DNA from: Hypholoma sublateritium FD-334 SS-4
Lineage: Eukaryota; Basidiomycota; Agaricomycetes; Agaricales; Strophariaceae
Assembly (NCBI GenBank): GCA_000827495.1
Contig: KN817519.1
Location: 698,462 to 762,461, forward strand
Direction: 5' to 3'
DNA: 64,000 nucleotides
Position 1 is the stretch's first letter, and each line of letters begins with the position of its first letter. The translations under genes and the position numbers were made by a program. Shown here piece after piece: positions 23,394 through 34,827 of this stretch. The notes under the pieces were generated by a model. The model was not told where the DNA came from, did no database searches, and was given only the letters and a program-made list of their open reading frames with translations.

Positions 23394-24741
23394 ATGCCTA
23401 ATGATCCTCTATTCCCATTTCAAGAAATACCGTCAAGTAGAATGCACAGGAGCATCGTCAGCACGATACGCAGTCCACACTTTTTCTTCGGGCTACCAAA
23501 CCTCAGTCCCGCTTCCTGGAACCTCATCGTCGACAACACTAAAGAAAGGGAGCGTCTGGAATTTCTAGGAGACGCTCTAATTGGATCTACTGTCTCTGAA
23601 CAGCTGTGTCGATACTGGCCTAATGAATGCCCTAAATTCTATACTGTCAGAATGCTACAGCTGGTTCAAAATCTCGATATCTTACTAACAAACTAATTTC
23701 ATTCAGCTGGCGCGCAGCGTCCTAACAGCCAATTCTACGTTTGCTCATCTTATGTGCAAGGTCGGACACCATGACATCAAAGATCCTGTAAAACCTGCGG
23801 GCGACGCCTTCGAAACGATTCTTGCTGCTTTTCATAGCGAACAAGGTTTAACAGCGTTCAACGACTACATCAACCAGTATTTCCTGCCGTTAATAAACTG
23901 TGCCGCAAATGCCTATCATGATAATAGGTCCGTGAAGTAGTTCACCATATCCTCAGCTTGAAGTAACTGCAAGTGTATAGGATGGCTGCAACTAAAGTTC
24001 GCGGCAAACGACACAAGCAAATTCAGACTCAGAAACTAACCTCTGCTATGCTTGGAAATATCAGAGCTCATCGGCCATCAAATGGTTTGAGAAAACGTAA
24101 GGTTTTGTGGCCCTGCCTTACATGGCGCATCAAGCTAATACCCCACGAGACATGGGTATCAGGGGCTTCAAAAAGCGTATTCTAGAAAGCTCGAAGGCGG
24201 ACTTGGCACGACATAATGTTGCTGCAAAGAATCTAGTCCCTACAAAACTCTTTTCACTGCTTGGGATTGAGAAGGAGGTAATAGACTTGACTTCTGACAA
24301 TGAAGAGTCCCAGTTCGATGATGACAATGATTCAATCACCGAGATCGATATATCGTCCTTCAAACAAGTACGCAATCCATTGTCGTCATGTGAAATTTAT
24401 CCTGAACAAGGTTCTGTGTGTCTAATCAGTGTACAGCGGCGTCAAGAGCCCGTTCACACAAGATGGCTAGCTCATCGAACGCGATAAGCATTGCTATGAC
24501 AAGTCCCTGTATCCGGCCTCGTATTGGAACATCGGACGCGATCAAGCAGCTAAAGAGCCAACACATCTTGCGATCAATATCTGTGTCTCCGCGTAAAGGA
24601 AGTGCTACGGAACTAGATATTCCACAAACTGGGCCTCAAAATTCTGCTACTACGAACGACCATGATTTGATTGTGCAGTTTTCGAAAGCATCTCTCTACG
24701 ATCAACTTGGCAGCACACACAATCCCATAGTAATCGATTGA
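23394..24741 (+). CDS. RNase III-domain protein with SIM-like C-terminal tail
   Basis: Exons 23394-23645, 23707-23927, 23981-24096, 24150-24367 and 24430-24741 join in frame to 372 residues. One RNase III domain is visible (residues about 45-160): ERERLEFLGDALIGSTVSEQL is the signature with Glu and Asp in place, followed by LARSVLTANSTFAHLMCKVG and PAGDAFETILAAFHSEQG with the second acidic pair. So it could be an active dsRNA endonuclease. There is no dsRNA-binding domain, helicase or PAZ, so it is not a Dicer. The C-terminal about 200 residues are polar and basic, then contain EKEVIDLTSDNEESQFDDD: a hydrophobic core plus acids that matches a SUMO-interaction motif. The protein ends NPIVID. 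Alternatives are a mitochondrial ribosomal RNase III-like subunit or an orphan RNase III; the SIM argues for a nuclear role (inference). Confidence 0.78.
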
Positions 24742-26056
24742 TCTCGAGAGCAAATTTGAAACACTCTGGCGTCTTCTGTTGCTTGGGATTGAAATCTATG
24801 TGTGAACTGGTAGTCCTGAATCTTGAACTTGATTGTCCAAAATCATCGCCAGCTCACTCCTCCACCAAGGTGCTTTTGTCACTGCAAGACCGGCCCACTG
24901 CCTCCACTTCTTCGGACCACGCCGGCTGTAGTGCCCGTTATAATCACGCACAGCACCTCCGCCGTAATTAATTTACGGCAACGATCTTTGTAACCGGTAC
25001 AAGATCAAATACTACAGTGGGAATGTCAAGGCTGATTGTGCAGAGTAGTATAGTCATGTTCTCCACAGCGTATCGAGATTGAAAGATCAGAAAATTCAGC
25101 GGTGGGGGAAGGTGGGGAAGTGTAGATATGATACTGAAGCGGTATACTAATTACACCTAAGACAAGTTGCACGCTGCCTTGGTAGATCGCAGAGAATTTA
25201 GTTATGTCGATGGCAAAAAAGGAGGTACAACTTATACCTGATTCATTCACCAGATAGCAGACTTGTGGTTCGAGTTAAACGTCGCTACACAAGACGCAGT
25301 GATACTTGAGTGATATAAGTATATACCCTCGACATGTATATTTATCAAATAATTTCCGGCATCAGGTCGATCAGGTCGATCAGGGTCAATACATATTCTC
25401 TTTCTTGACTACCACTTGCATCAACTGGAGCCACAAAATGTGCAAAGCAAAGCTGTTGCCTGTGTCAAGTTGCTGTACATATGTTTCTTTCGTTTCAAGC
25501 ACTTGTATGCAATGCTTTAGCAGAGCATTTATCACTTACTGCTCAATTTTCAGCTGGAAATCTACACGAACACTGTTACTGACTCCCAAATTCTTTTGGC
25601 AGAATCTTCATTTCGACTATTCTTGGCATGGCTATCGGGCTTAGGCCTGCGAGCTTCGCAGTTCAAAGCTTCAGTCATTTCATTTGTGACACATACTCAG
25701 ACCTTGCCGCCCGAGCACAATGATAAAGACTTACGGCCTTCAGGAACGGCCGGGAACGTTTGTGGGAGGAATATCGGACACGGACATCATTACTTCGGCC
25801 CAGCCATTCACTGAAGACATGCATATGGAAACGTACGGCCCTCGGTCACAGCCTTTCGGTCCGCAAGGTTTGTTGCCTTCTATCTAAATCTAGCCGTCTA
25901 AACAGAAGGCACAAAAATACCGACGATGGCAATGCCATGGCATATAACATTCCTCGCATCAATCAGCACAATAGAGGCGCCAGGCATCCATAAAGCACCC
26001 AGCACACCTTGCTATTGATAACGACAGTCAACAAATTACCCTGGCTAGTCTTCGGG
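24742..26056. other. 1.3-kb gap, possible 5' exons of the kinase
   Basis: No complete gene is visible. A plus-strand reading from ATG 25722 gives a coding-like peptide with TDIITSAQPFTEDMHMETYG that ends at a donor near 25868, followed by an acceptor at about 25901. It could be an upstream exon of the kinase gene, but I found no in-phase connection to 26057. Confidence 0.35.
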
Positions 26057-28587
26057 ATGCAGCCACGAGATCACGGACCATCAATTTCGCGCTCAAAACA
26101 CCAAGAAAATCCACGTCCTCCCCATTCGCACCCAGGCTCACATACCTTGAGCTCTAAAAGAAGTGTCGAGGACTACTTTTCGTCGAGCAGATTTACATCT
26201 CCAACCGCGGGCTCGTCCAGCAAGAAGCCCTTGCAGAAGTCTAAAACGCTGGGAGCCTCAGCAGCTCGCCGCTCCCCAACCCAGCAGAAGTCCGCTCGAC
26301 TTCCTCGGCAATCGGGGAAGCACCTTGAGGATAATGCACGACATTCAACAAATGGTGCGCGTTTTCTTGTGCAATCCATTACCATATTCATAGCCGTTCG
26401 CCATAGATACGTTCTTGTGGGCCAAGGGTGAACTAATCGGCCAAGGCAGTCACGGAAAGGTGTACCTTGGGTTCAACGCAACCACAGGAGAACTTATGGC
26501 AGTCAAGCAAGTGGAAGTTCCGTCTACGGCCGACGACCGCAGAAAGGCGGAGATCATGGACTTCGTTAAAACGCTCCGGAGTGAAAGAGAGACATTGAGG
26601 GAGCTTGCTCATCCGAACATTGTGGAATATCTTGGGTTCGAGGAAAATCCAGAGACTGTGAATATGTGAGTGTTGCTAATACAACGCCATTGAAATGTAC
26701 TCTTATGCCAACTAGATTTCTCCAATATGTCTCCGGAGGAACCATCGGTCGATGTTTACAGGAATACGGCCCCTTCAAAGAAGAAGTGACAAAAAGCTTT
26801 AGTCATCAAATATTGGAAGGCATCTTTTATCTTCACTCCAAAGGAATAATCCATCGAGTGCGTGGTTTTGCCGCTCATTGGAAATGTCTCGGTTGAGAAT
26901 CGTACAGGATCTAAAATCAGACAATATCCTCATCGATCCGGCGGGGGTGTGCAAAATCTCGGATTTTGGGATATCAAAAAAATTGGAATTGGATCGCGCC
27001 TACTCGGCCTTCAAGGGGACTTCTTACTGGATGGCACCGGAAATGATTTTAGCAGGCCCGGAAGTCGGCTACAATTCGAAAGTCGATATATGGAGTGTTG
27101 GTTGTATTGTGTTTGAAATGTGGACTGCGAAACGACCTTGGCACACTGAGACAAACGTTTGGCAAGTGATTCAAAAGGTTTGCCGTAATTTCTGTGTCAT
27201 GTATTGGTTCATAATACTTTCCAGCTAACACGCAAGGAGGCACCTTCTTTGCCTGACGGCTGCCACTTGTCCATTCTTGCGGAACATTTTCGGAAAGAAT
27301 GCTTTACACCGTAGGAGCCTCTTTGATTGTTCATATATCTAATAAACTCAAAACATACTTTCTATCGTTCACAGAGATCCAGCTCAGCGACCAGCTGCGG
27401 AGTTCCTTCTGAGTCACCCATATTTGCATCTTCCTCTTGGATGGACATTTCCTCGAATATCAGAAATGGGTTATCGGTCTGCCAGCGGGGTGGTTTCAAC
27501 GTCAGATTTCGAAGAAATGGCCCAAGCGTTTGCTCAGTCGATTGATTTGGGTTTATCAAGTCCTTATTCTAGTTCTACTACAACCTCAAGCTGTGAGCCT
27601 ACTGTGAGCGCCCCACAATCGAATCCTCCCCGAGCGATATCTCCTCAACTAGTGACCATTGTCCCTCCTCTTCCTCGTAAGCTGCCAACTCCACGGAGTC
27701 CGGCGCAGTTGGGAGACCTCAGTCTTCCGGCAATATCTGATTCATTAGCGAGACAGAATCAAAGCCGCCTCACTGCGGAAACGGGAGCGCAAAGGAAACT
27801 AGATATCCATGACCCCAAAATGATCCCCGACCTCACCAGGCCGAAAAAGAGGCAGCTACCACAGCCCCCAATGTCTGAACCCTTTGTCTATAAACCGCCG
27901 GATTTACCGCCCCTTAGCGGAGACACGCCGTATTCTAACTCCCTTGCTCCACTGCCAAAATTTGCATCATCTCCTCCAGGTCGGAGGCCGCACAAGGAAA
28001 ATAAGATATCACTTTGGGGACAAGAATTCTCCTCGACATTATCTCTGCCAACAATGCCTCATCGGATGGGCCCGGCCAACCTGAAAGATGCCATGGCCTA
28101 TACATCATCCATCTCCAGCTCTGCTTATCGAAGCGACGACGATGGCCGTACTCTCAGTACTTCGTACTCTGGATGGGCCAAACCTCCTCCGCATTCTGCG
28201 ACATCATCGCGTCGGCGCCCATCTTTACCACAGACCCCGAGTGAACAAAATAGACCAGTGTCACCACCATCTATCCCTCAAAAGCAGAGCCCAGCGTTTA
28301 GCGGTGTTACGAGACCCGATGACCGGCAGGTGCTCAGACATATGACGGTCTACTTTCCTGATCACGATCTTGATGAGCCGCTTGTATCAAGTCCTATGGA
28401 TCCTGTGTTTACCCTAAACCAACAGTCGGACGCGGCCTTCAACACAATTCAAGCACGTCAATTTACGAGGAAAAGCATTAAAAGCATCGCGGAGGAACAA
28501 ATGAACCGAGATCTCGGGGCCCCGAGGAAAAGACCTCAAACTCGCCTATGGGATAGTAATATTGAAGAAATCAAAGCACATCGATGA
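26057..28587 (+). CDS. STE11/BCK1-type MAP kinase kinase kinase
   Basis: Exons 26057-26354, 26407-26665, 26716-26857, 26908-27177, 27225-27310 and 27375-28587 join in frame to 755 residues. A Ser-rich N-terminus of about 99 residues precedes the kinase domain (about 100-380). The domain has LIGQGSHGKVYLG (Gly loop), MAVKQVEV (ATP-binding Lys), HRDLKSDNILID (catalytic loop), KISDFGISKK (DFG), GTSYWMAPEMI (activation loop) and SVGCIVFEMWTAKRPW. These match the MAPKKK class of the cell-wall-integrity or pheromone cascades, close to Bck1. The about 375-residue tail after SHPYLH is Pro/Ser-rich with PPLPRKLPTPRSP-like segments (possible SH3 sites). Bck1 and Ste11 usually carry the kinase at the C-terminus with long N-terminal regions, so the order here is unusual. 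The N-terminus may be incomplete. Confidence 0.85.
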
Positions 28588-29077
28588 TGTCGCCAGTCTT
28601 GGGTCTGAGTGTCTTGTTCATGTCTAACAGCAATAGGTCTAACATTGTTCTGCAATTGCCCGCAATCAATCGCCGTGTGCCACATTGCCAGCAACTTACA
28701 CAAACGAGTAATAGACAAATATCTTACTTTGCCAACAAAAAGCTTATGTAGAAGACGAAAGAGATCATCCTTTGAAAAAGTGACATGATTGTCAATATGA
28801 TTTAAATTTCGCTGCCGCCATTGACCATATCAGTAACATACATTTAGTCCCTTAGCCATCCTCGTTTATCTTCTCCTCCATCTCATATTCTTCATCAACA
28901 TCAACTTCTTTATTCATTCACCCTTGGGCCCTTTCCATCCACGTCACAATTACGATAGGGATCAATATGTATCTGGACTTGTAAACGTTGTACTTGGAAA
29001 AGGCAAAGAAAGGGTCTAGTTCAAAAAATGGGTTGAAAAAAGGATTATCAAAGTTAGTTGCTGGCACTGCTGCCACA
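28588..29077. other. Convergent intergenic region
   Basis: This gap lies between the kinase and the minus-strand F-box gene, so it should hold both 3' ends. It is AT-rich. The ORF-like plus-strand reading at 28988-29263 is antisense to the F-box tail. I see no gene. Confidence 0.45.
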
Positions 29078-30791
29078 CTAGTAGTATGTACTACTAGTAC
29101 GCATAGCGGCCATAGCCTGATGGTGGGCATTGTATTCATCGAAGTCCGAGTCATATACACCGTCGTAGTCCCACTGGTCCTCCCCGTAGTCATCTTCGCT
29201 GTAGTCATGTTCGAAGTCACCATCGTCAAGTCGATAATAAAAGTTCCTCCTGATCATTTGTGAGGCATTGATTAATCCATTGGCTGCGCTTTCCTGGGGA
29301 CCCCTAATAGTCAAGTAGGCGCCCAGAATATCGATGACCTGGGAATCCAGGGTTTCGCTTGCGGGCAGTATCAGCGTAGTTGGGCAGCCTAGAGTTGGTT
29401 TAATGGAGCACACATATTCCGAGAAGGTCTTGCAAACAAGGAAACTATCTTGCCATGACTCTTCTTCTGCTAGAATGACGGTGATTGAACTAAATTTTTT
29501 GGAGTTCAGGATACGCGTTAGTGTGGTTTTCGAGCTAAGAAGGGGGCGGTCAATTTCGAGGGCTGTACCTGCCGGCAGGGAAGAGAAGAACGTGGCGTCG
29601 TTCCACACGAAATGTTGTTCAATATGAAGGCGGATTTTTTTGAGATTGCCTAGCCCGTTCCACTGATATACGGCAGCGTTTTGATTCTCCGTTGCGTGCA
29701 GCGCCAAAAGATCATCTCGAGGGTTCGCTATTTCAACGTACTCCAGGTTCTTCATAATTTTCGTCAGATATAGACAGCCCATATCCAGACGCGGAAGGCT
29801 AATTGCTAGAGTACGAAGATTCATGGAAGGATATAACCTCGACAGTTCAGCATCGCTGACACCGTCCAAAGAATTTGAGGGATCAGTGTTGATGTTACCC
29901 TCCGAAATTGTATGGGGTTTAACGTCCTGGAGGATAAGAATTTGCAACTGGGAGAATTTGTGAAAAATGATTCCAAATGTCTGCAAGCTGGGCAATCCAG
30001 TGCAGGAATTTATCTCAAGACGTTCAACACTGGGTGCATGAGCAGTAAAGTGGGGAATAAATGAGCAATTGACGGCTAAGAAGCGGAGTGCGTGCAGAGT
30101 AACACCCCTGGGTAGCAATGTCGACTTAAAGCTCGACAGGCTTACCCTGATCGGGGTGGTTACATCTACTTGAATGGTGAAGGTTTTCAAGGACATCAAT
30201 TGGTGGCGCGTCCAGTGCTTGAATAATACCCTAGCTTCTTTTTCATCGTGCACAACAACACTAAATGATTTAAATCGCGGTAAGTGGGTGGCGAAACCGT
30301 CACAGATGCGTTCGAGTTTCCGATGACTGAGGGTCAGAAATAATCGAGTATCCAGATAGACATCCAATAGGACGGACTGGGATCTTTCGAACGGGTTCAA
30401 CGCCGTTGGATAGGAACTCATAGCTAGTGGCTGACGTATTGTTGTCCAAAAGAGTGGGGTGTCCATAACAAAATCCCTCCATTTCTTGCAGATAGAGGTG
30501 AGTGTCGCTGCCATTTTATGATCCATCGAGTCAGGCAAGCCCAAAAACATCAAGATTTCGAAAAGAACGTCATCATGGATAGAGAGGATCGGCGGGGTCC
30601 TGGAACGCTCTCGTGACTGAACAATTTCAATAAATGTCAGTCATGAAAAGCAGAACAGATGTATAGGTAGGTCTTGCCTTTCCTTTGGTAGACTTGACCT
30701 TGCCAGCTGGTGTTGGCCCATTTCGACCACCTGGCTTTGCTACTGATTGATGAGAGTTCTTTCCGCGGCGACTCCGACGCCGTGGTGGCAT
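29078..30791 (-). CDS. F-box protein with LRR-like body (tandem copy 1)
   Basis: The start ATG at 30789-30791 gives a basic head (PPRRRSRRGKNSH). An intron then joins to SRERSRTPPILS and the F-box: HDDVLFEILMFLGL, then MAATLTSICKKWRDFVMDTPLFW. F-box proteins are the substrate-picking subunits of SCF ubiquitin ligases. The body has irregular leucine-rich segments (LHALRFLAVNCSFIPHF, VERLEINSCTGLPSLQTFG, NLRTLAISLPRLDMGCLYL, NLEYVEIANPRDD), as in the large agaricomycete F-box families. It ends with an acidic Tyr/Asp-rich tail. The intron donor can be GTCAAG or a GC donor 21 bp later; both keep phase 0. The gene is a tandem paralogue of 31189-32190. The substrate is unknown. Confidence 0.8.
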
Positions 30792-31188
30792 GTTCGAGGC
30801 TGTTCAAGTCTCAAGTCGATCAAGGCCAAGAGGTGTTTGCAAGTTAACAGTTGAGTGACAACCAATGAATGTAGTCAAGGCCAAAATTCAAGGCTTGGCG
30901 TAGGGAATGTCGGAGGCAAGCGTCGACATGAGGGCAGGCCACTGTCATTTCACGGGCGCTAAAATTTCTCTCACGCGTTTTGGCATGACACAACAACGGC
31001 AGGAATCAATTGTAAGTAGTATCTGGATGGGACTACGGAAAGGACTTGCAAACATCTAAAAAATCGAGTTTCATTTCAGGATTATCAATGCTGGCATTTG
31101 CTGCTTGTTTGCTGCCATAAGTATTGGTAGTAGGGATGCATACATGCCACATACTTAGGCCTGATGGTGAGCATTTTATTCATCGTAC
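30792..31188. other. Intergenic region between F-box paralogues
   Basis: This gap holds the promoter of copy 1. At about 30950-30985 lies ggcgctaaaatt...ctcacgcgtt, which recurs upstream of copy 2. I see no gene. Confidence 0.5.
30951..30986 (-). promoter_or_regulatory. Shared promoter motif, F-box copy 1
   Basis: Upstream of F-box copy 1 the words ggcgctaaaat and tctcacgcgtt occur close together and recur upstream of copy 2. The ACGCGT core equals the MluI cell-cycle box bound by fungal MBF in yeasts. Whether it is active here is inference. Confidence 0.4.
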
Positions 31189-32190
31189 TTAATCCGAGTC
31201 GTAAATACGCGGACCATTTGGCTGGTAACTCCAATAATTCTCCCAATTCGGGTCGTGGTTGTAATCGTCTTCTTCAAACCTCTCTTCGAAACATCCATAA
31301 TATTCAAAGTCTCTCATTTCGGATGTACCGATCAACCCATAGGCTGCCGCGCTTTCCTGGGGATCTCTAATAGTGAAGTAGGCGCCCAGAATATCAATGA
31401 CCTGAGAATCCAATGTCTCATTTTCTGGTAGTATAAGAGTTGTTGGGCAACCCAAATTTGGTTTGATGGAGCACACGTCTTCCGAGAAGGTTTTGCACAC
31501 GATAAAATCGCATCGTCGTGACTTGTCAGCCAGAATGACAGTGATTGTCCTGAATTTCGTTGAGCTCAGAATATTAATTAATGCGGTTTTCGAGGCAAGA
31601 GGTGGGCGGTCAATTTCGAGGTCTACGCCTTCCGGAAGAGAGGAGAACAAAGTGGCTTCGTCCCACACGAAATTTTGGGCGAGAGAAAGGCGGAATTTCT
31701 TGAGATTGCGTAGCCCCTGCCACTGGCACAATGTGGCAGCGTGCTCATTCTCCGCGACGCGCGACACCAAATAACCATTTCGAGGATTCACTATTTCGAC
31801 GTATTCGAGGTTCTTCATAATCTTCGACAAATACAGATGGCAGAACTCCAGATGCGGCAGGGAAATTGCGAGAGCGCGAAGATTAATGGAAGGATATAGG
31901 CGGTCCAGCTCAACATCGCCAATCCTATCCAAAGCACTTGAGGATCCAGTTTTGGTATTATCATATAACATCATGCCAGGGATTTCTCCTCGGAGAATAA
32001 GAAGTTGCAACTGGGGGAATTTGTGGAAAATGACACCGAACGTCTCCAAATCGGGAAGTCGACCATAATAGGTAAGTCTTGCCTTTCCTTTGGTAGACTT
32101 GACCTTACCAGCTAATGTTGGGCCATTTCGATCTGGGTTTGCCAGTGATTCAAGTTGGTGAGATTTCTTTTGCCGGCGACGTGAAGGCAT
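31189..32190 (-). CDS. F-box-family paralogue lacking the F-box (tandem copy 2)
   Basis: The start ATG at 32188-32190 gives MPSRRRQKKSHQLESLANPD and KVKSTKGKARLTY, then jumps to YGRLPDLETFGVIFHKFPQL. The head and the C-terminal half match copy 1 (for example SLPHLEFCHLYLSKIMKNLE, EDVCSIKPNLGCPTTLILP and the acidic tail), but the F-box and the first half of the LRR-like body are absent. The open frame crosses the copy-1 intron donor position and continues into the body, so sequence that is intronic in copy 1 is coding here. The about 333-residue frame is uninterrupted. It could be a shortened functional protein, for example a competitor of copy 1, or a recent pseudogene still free of stops. 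I lean to a truncated paralogue of unknown expression. Confidence 0.68.
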   Translation of the reverse strand: MPSRRRQKKSHQLESLANPDRNGPTLAGKVKSTKGKARLTYYGRLPDLETFGVIFHKFPQLQLLILRGEIPGMMLYDNTKTGSSSALDRIGDVELDRLYPSINLRALAISLPHLEFCHLYLSKIMKNLEYVEIVNPRNGYLVSRVAENEHAATLCQWQGLRNLKKFRLSLAQNFVWDEATLFSSLPEGVDLEIDRPPLASKTALINILSSTKFRTITVILADKSRRCDFIVCKTFSEDVCSIKPNLGCPTTLILPENETLDSQVIDILGAYFTIRDPQESAAAYGLIGTSEMRDFEYYGCFEERFEEDDYNHDPNWENYWSYQPNGPRIYDSD

Positions 32191-32706
32191 GTTCAATATG
32201 ATCAAGACTAAGAGATGAATGCGAGAACAATTGTTACTACTCGTGGGCGTAACTAGTAAAGGAATATGAGTGACGATAGTCAGTTTGAAATTAATTCAAG
32301 GCCGACCTCCAAGTCACTGGCGCTAAAATACGTCTCTCACGCGTTCGGCACCGCAAGATACATATTTCTCGCTTTTATCAATTAATTCCTATGCCTTCTT
32401 CCAGTTGCTTCCCCCTCTGCCACTATAAAGTTTTTGGTTGTAACGAAATGGCATGAATAGACACAACCCAATCCCAAGACCGACCTACTCACGACGGTCT
32501 CGTAGATCTACGAGGCAGCACATTTATCAGAGCATCACCCAATTTCTTTTTGTCCACATTTTGTCTCAGACAAATCTTGATTTCATCTAGCGATACCACA
32601 GATATAATATGAATACAAGGTAGAGAAGTGTGTGGGTAATATATGGTCACAGTGATAGCAGCAAGAGACACGACATCCTAGGCAGGCGATAAAGGCGCAA
32701 GCGCAA
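32191..32706. other. Intergenic region upstream of F-box copy 2
   Basis: This gap holds the promoter of F-box copy 2 and the 3' end of NoxB. At about 32325-32356 it carries ggcgctaaaata...ctcacgcgtt, matching the copy-1 promoter. I see no gene. Confidence 0.5.
32325..32360 (-). promoter_or_regulatory. Shared promoter motif, F-box copy 2
   Basis: The same pair of words as in the copy-1 promoter (ggcgctaaaat, then tctcacgcgtt), with a few changes between them. It was kept through the duplication that produced the two genes. Confidence 0.4.
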
Positions 32707-34827
32707 CTAGAAATGTTCCTGTAGAAATTGCGAGTGAGTTGAAGAACTACACAGATATATAGGTGCACGCACCTTGGCGAACGAGAACTCCACACTGGAA
32801 TTAGTGTTTTCAACGCAAGCCTCCTTGAGGGCCTTGGCAATGACGCCTGGGCCACAGAAATATGTCTTTGGCAAGATCAATGACTGTATATCACAAAAGC
32901 AATGCAAATGACTTACAGCGACTTTGGTCTTCAGCTGCGACGTACTTCCAGGGAGATATTGGCCGGATTCAATCGATTGGCGCAGAGTGGAGAAAATGCT
33001 CTTCCAGTCGGGGCGTCCGAACATGGTCCGCGAGCGCAGCAGCGTCAGGGGGTCGTACTCAGCACCAGCATCGTTGACGGCGATGTTCCACAGCATGTCC
33101 TCTCCAATCTTCTGCGTCAAGTAGACATTGATGCGGAGGAAATTAGCTGGAAACGATATTATGAGTCTATAGAGACCGAGTAATAATAGCCATGTGATAC
33201 GCACGATCAGCCTGTGCAGCCTCGACCTCCTGAAGCAGACTCTGGAACCACCCAAAGGAAGGCGCGTCGCGGCAGACCCAGAAGAACTCAACACGACGGA
33301 GAGAGCCCAGCTTTCCCTTTTTCTGTCTGTACCAGATGTGCTTGAGAATCGAGGCGAAAGGGGTAACACCTGTCGTTGCACGTAGCCACGATCAACACTC
33401 CACATGTTTACCTATCATCAGATCGGGACTTACCTATACCCGCACCAACAAGAATGGCGACTTCACTGTTAAAGACGTCCTCTGCGGGAGCACCATAAGG
33501 ACCATCAATGCGCACGTGAGGGAGGGTGATGGAGGTGACGGCGGGGTCGAGCTCAACGAAGTCTCCGCGGGTCATTCCAGTCTTCGAATCTTTCTCAGCG
33601 CCTTTCATGGCAGCGGAGGTCATAGCAGCAACGACTGCCGGGCCGACGCCGAGACGACTGCCGAGGGCCTGTGTGAAGTCTCCCACTTGACGGATGTGGA
33701 CGGAGACGTAGGGATCCTCGGGGGCTGATGTGATGGTGAACTGTTTTCGGGATATCAGATTTGTGTCGCGTGGATACAGCGGGATGATTGACATACAGGA
33801 TGCCACTGGAATCTGGAGAGCTCTGGAATTTGAATGAACAGCCATTGGCCAGCTGTGTACTTGAAGCTGGGCTTGACAATGCGTAGTTCCATAGCGCCTG
33901 CCCAAAATTAGGGTTTGATGACTATTTGATGCAACGCATTACATACCACTTGGGTGTACAAGGACCTTCGATAGACGGGTAGCCCTGCGCGCCCTGATTT
34001 CGCGCCATACCCGTTCGCCGAAGTAGATGATGCCTGGCCAGATGGTGAATCTCCAGCTTAGATAACCAAGGCAATGTTTTGTAGAGTAAAACGGGAATGT
34101 GGAGATGTAATCAGGTTCGGCGGTGTCGCGAACAAAGCATCCAGTGGCGTGGGTATACAGCCCCAGCATGAAGAAGAAAGCGAGATGGTGAGTGTACCAA
34201 AATGCTTCAAAACACTGCTTCCTGATCTTCTGGTGGGCGGTCGAATACATGAGGACCATAATCAAGAGCATGAAGTGCCCGGTGATGCCGCCTGGTTGGG
34301 TGTAATGGATCTGCAGGGCATATTCCTTACGGATTTCTGTGTGTTTGGTTAATATCCCTGACGTGTGGACAGAACGAGGGTAAACATACGGGTACGTTCG
34401 ACATTGATAAAGTTAACATAATGCGCCGTCGTATGGACCATCGACCAAAAGGCCATCGAGTAAGCAACTTGTCTATGGAACCAAATGTTCTCATCGGCAG
34501 GAAAGAGCCATGTAAGCTTGGGACGAATGACACGGATGATATTGCGCAGCATAGGAACAAGAATGAGACCGCCATCGAATGCGAGTACAAGACCGGCTCC
34601 ACGAGAAATCCAAACCGAGAATTTAAGGCTGTTCAGACCAGCGAGCTTTGGGTTCGTTGCCTGGAATAGCGGAAAGGTCAACTGAGGGCCTTTGGAGCGG
34701 GATAAATTGGATCTACCTGACTGTGCCAGCCATAGGCGAACAAGAAAATGTGGGTGCCATAGAACAACACATTGAACACGAGCCTTCGTGGGGTGAGAAA
34801 CTCGCGCTGGATCCAAGTCTCGCCCAT
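32707..34827 (-). CDS. noxB: NADPH oxidase, NoxB type
   Basis: The enzyme makes superoxide from NADPH and O2 across a membrane; fungal NoxB works in differentiation and fruiting. Start ATG 34825-34827 gives MGETWIQREFLTPRRLVFNV. Membrane helices with heme His follow: NIWFHRQVAYSMAFW and FWYTHHLAFFF, plus HTTAHYVNFINVERT. The FAD site is WHPFTITSAPEDPYVSVHIR. The NADPH region has RIDGPYGAPAEDVF and VGAGIGVTPF. The conserved end FSFAKEHF is reached by splicing AAG to GAACATTTCTAG, with stop at 32707. The insert AAMKGAEKDSKTGMTRGDF and the segment INVYLTQKIGEDMLWNIAVN fit NoxB better than NoxA. There is no EF-hand, so it is not NoxC. All catalytic blocks are present; several introns of 50-60 bp interrupt it. 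Confidence 0.93.

Noticed and set aside
30660..30690. A certain GC-AG intron in F-box copy 1
   Set aside because: A GT donor (GTCAAG) 21 bp upstream is equally in phase, so the GC donor is not required.
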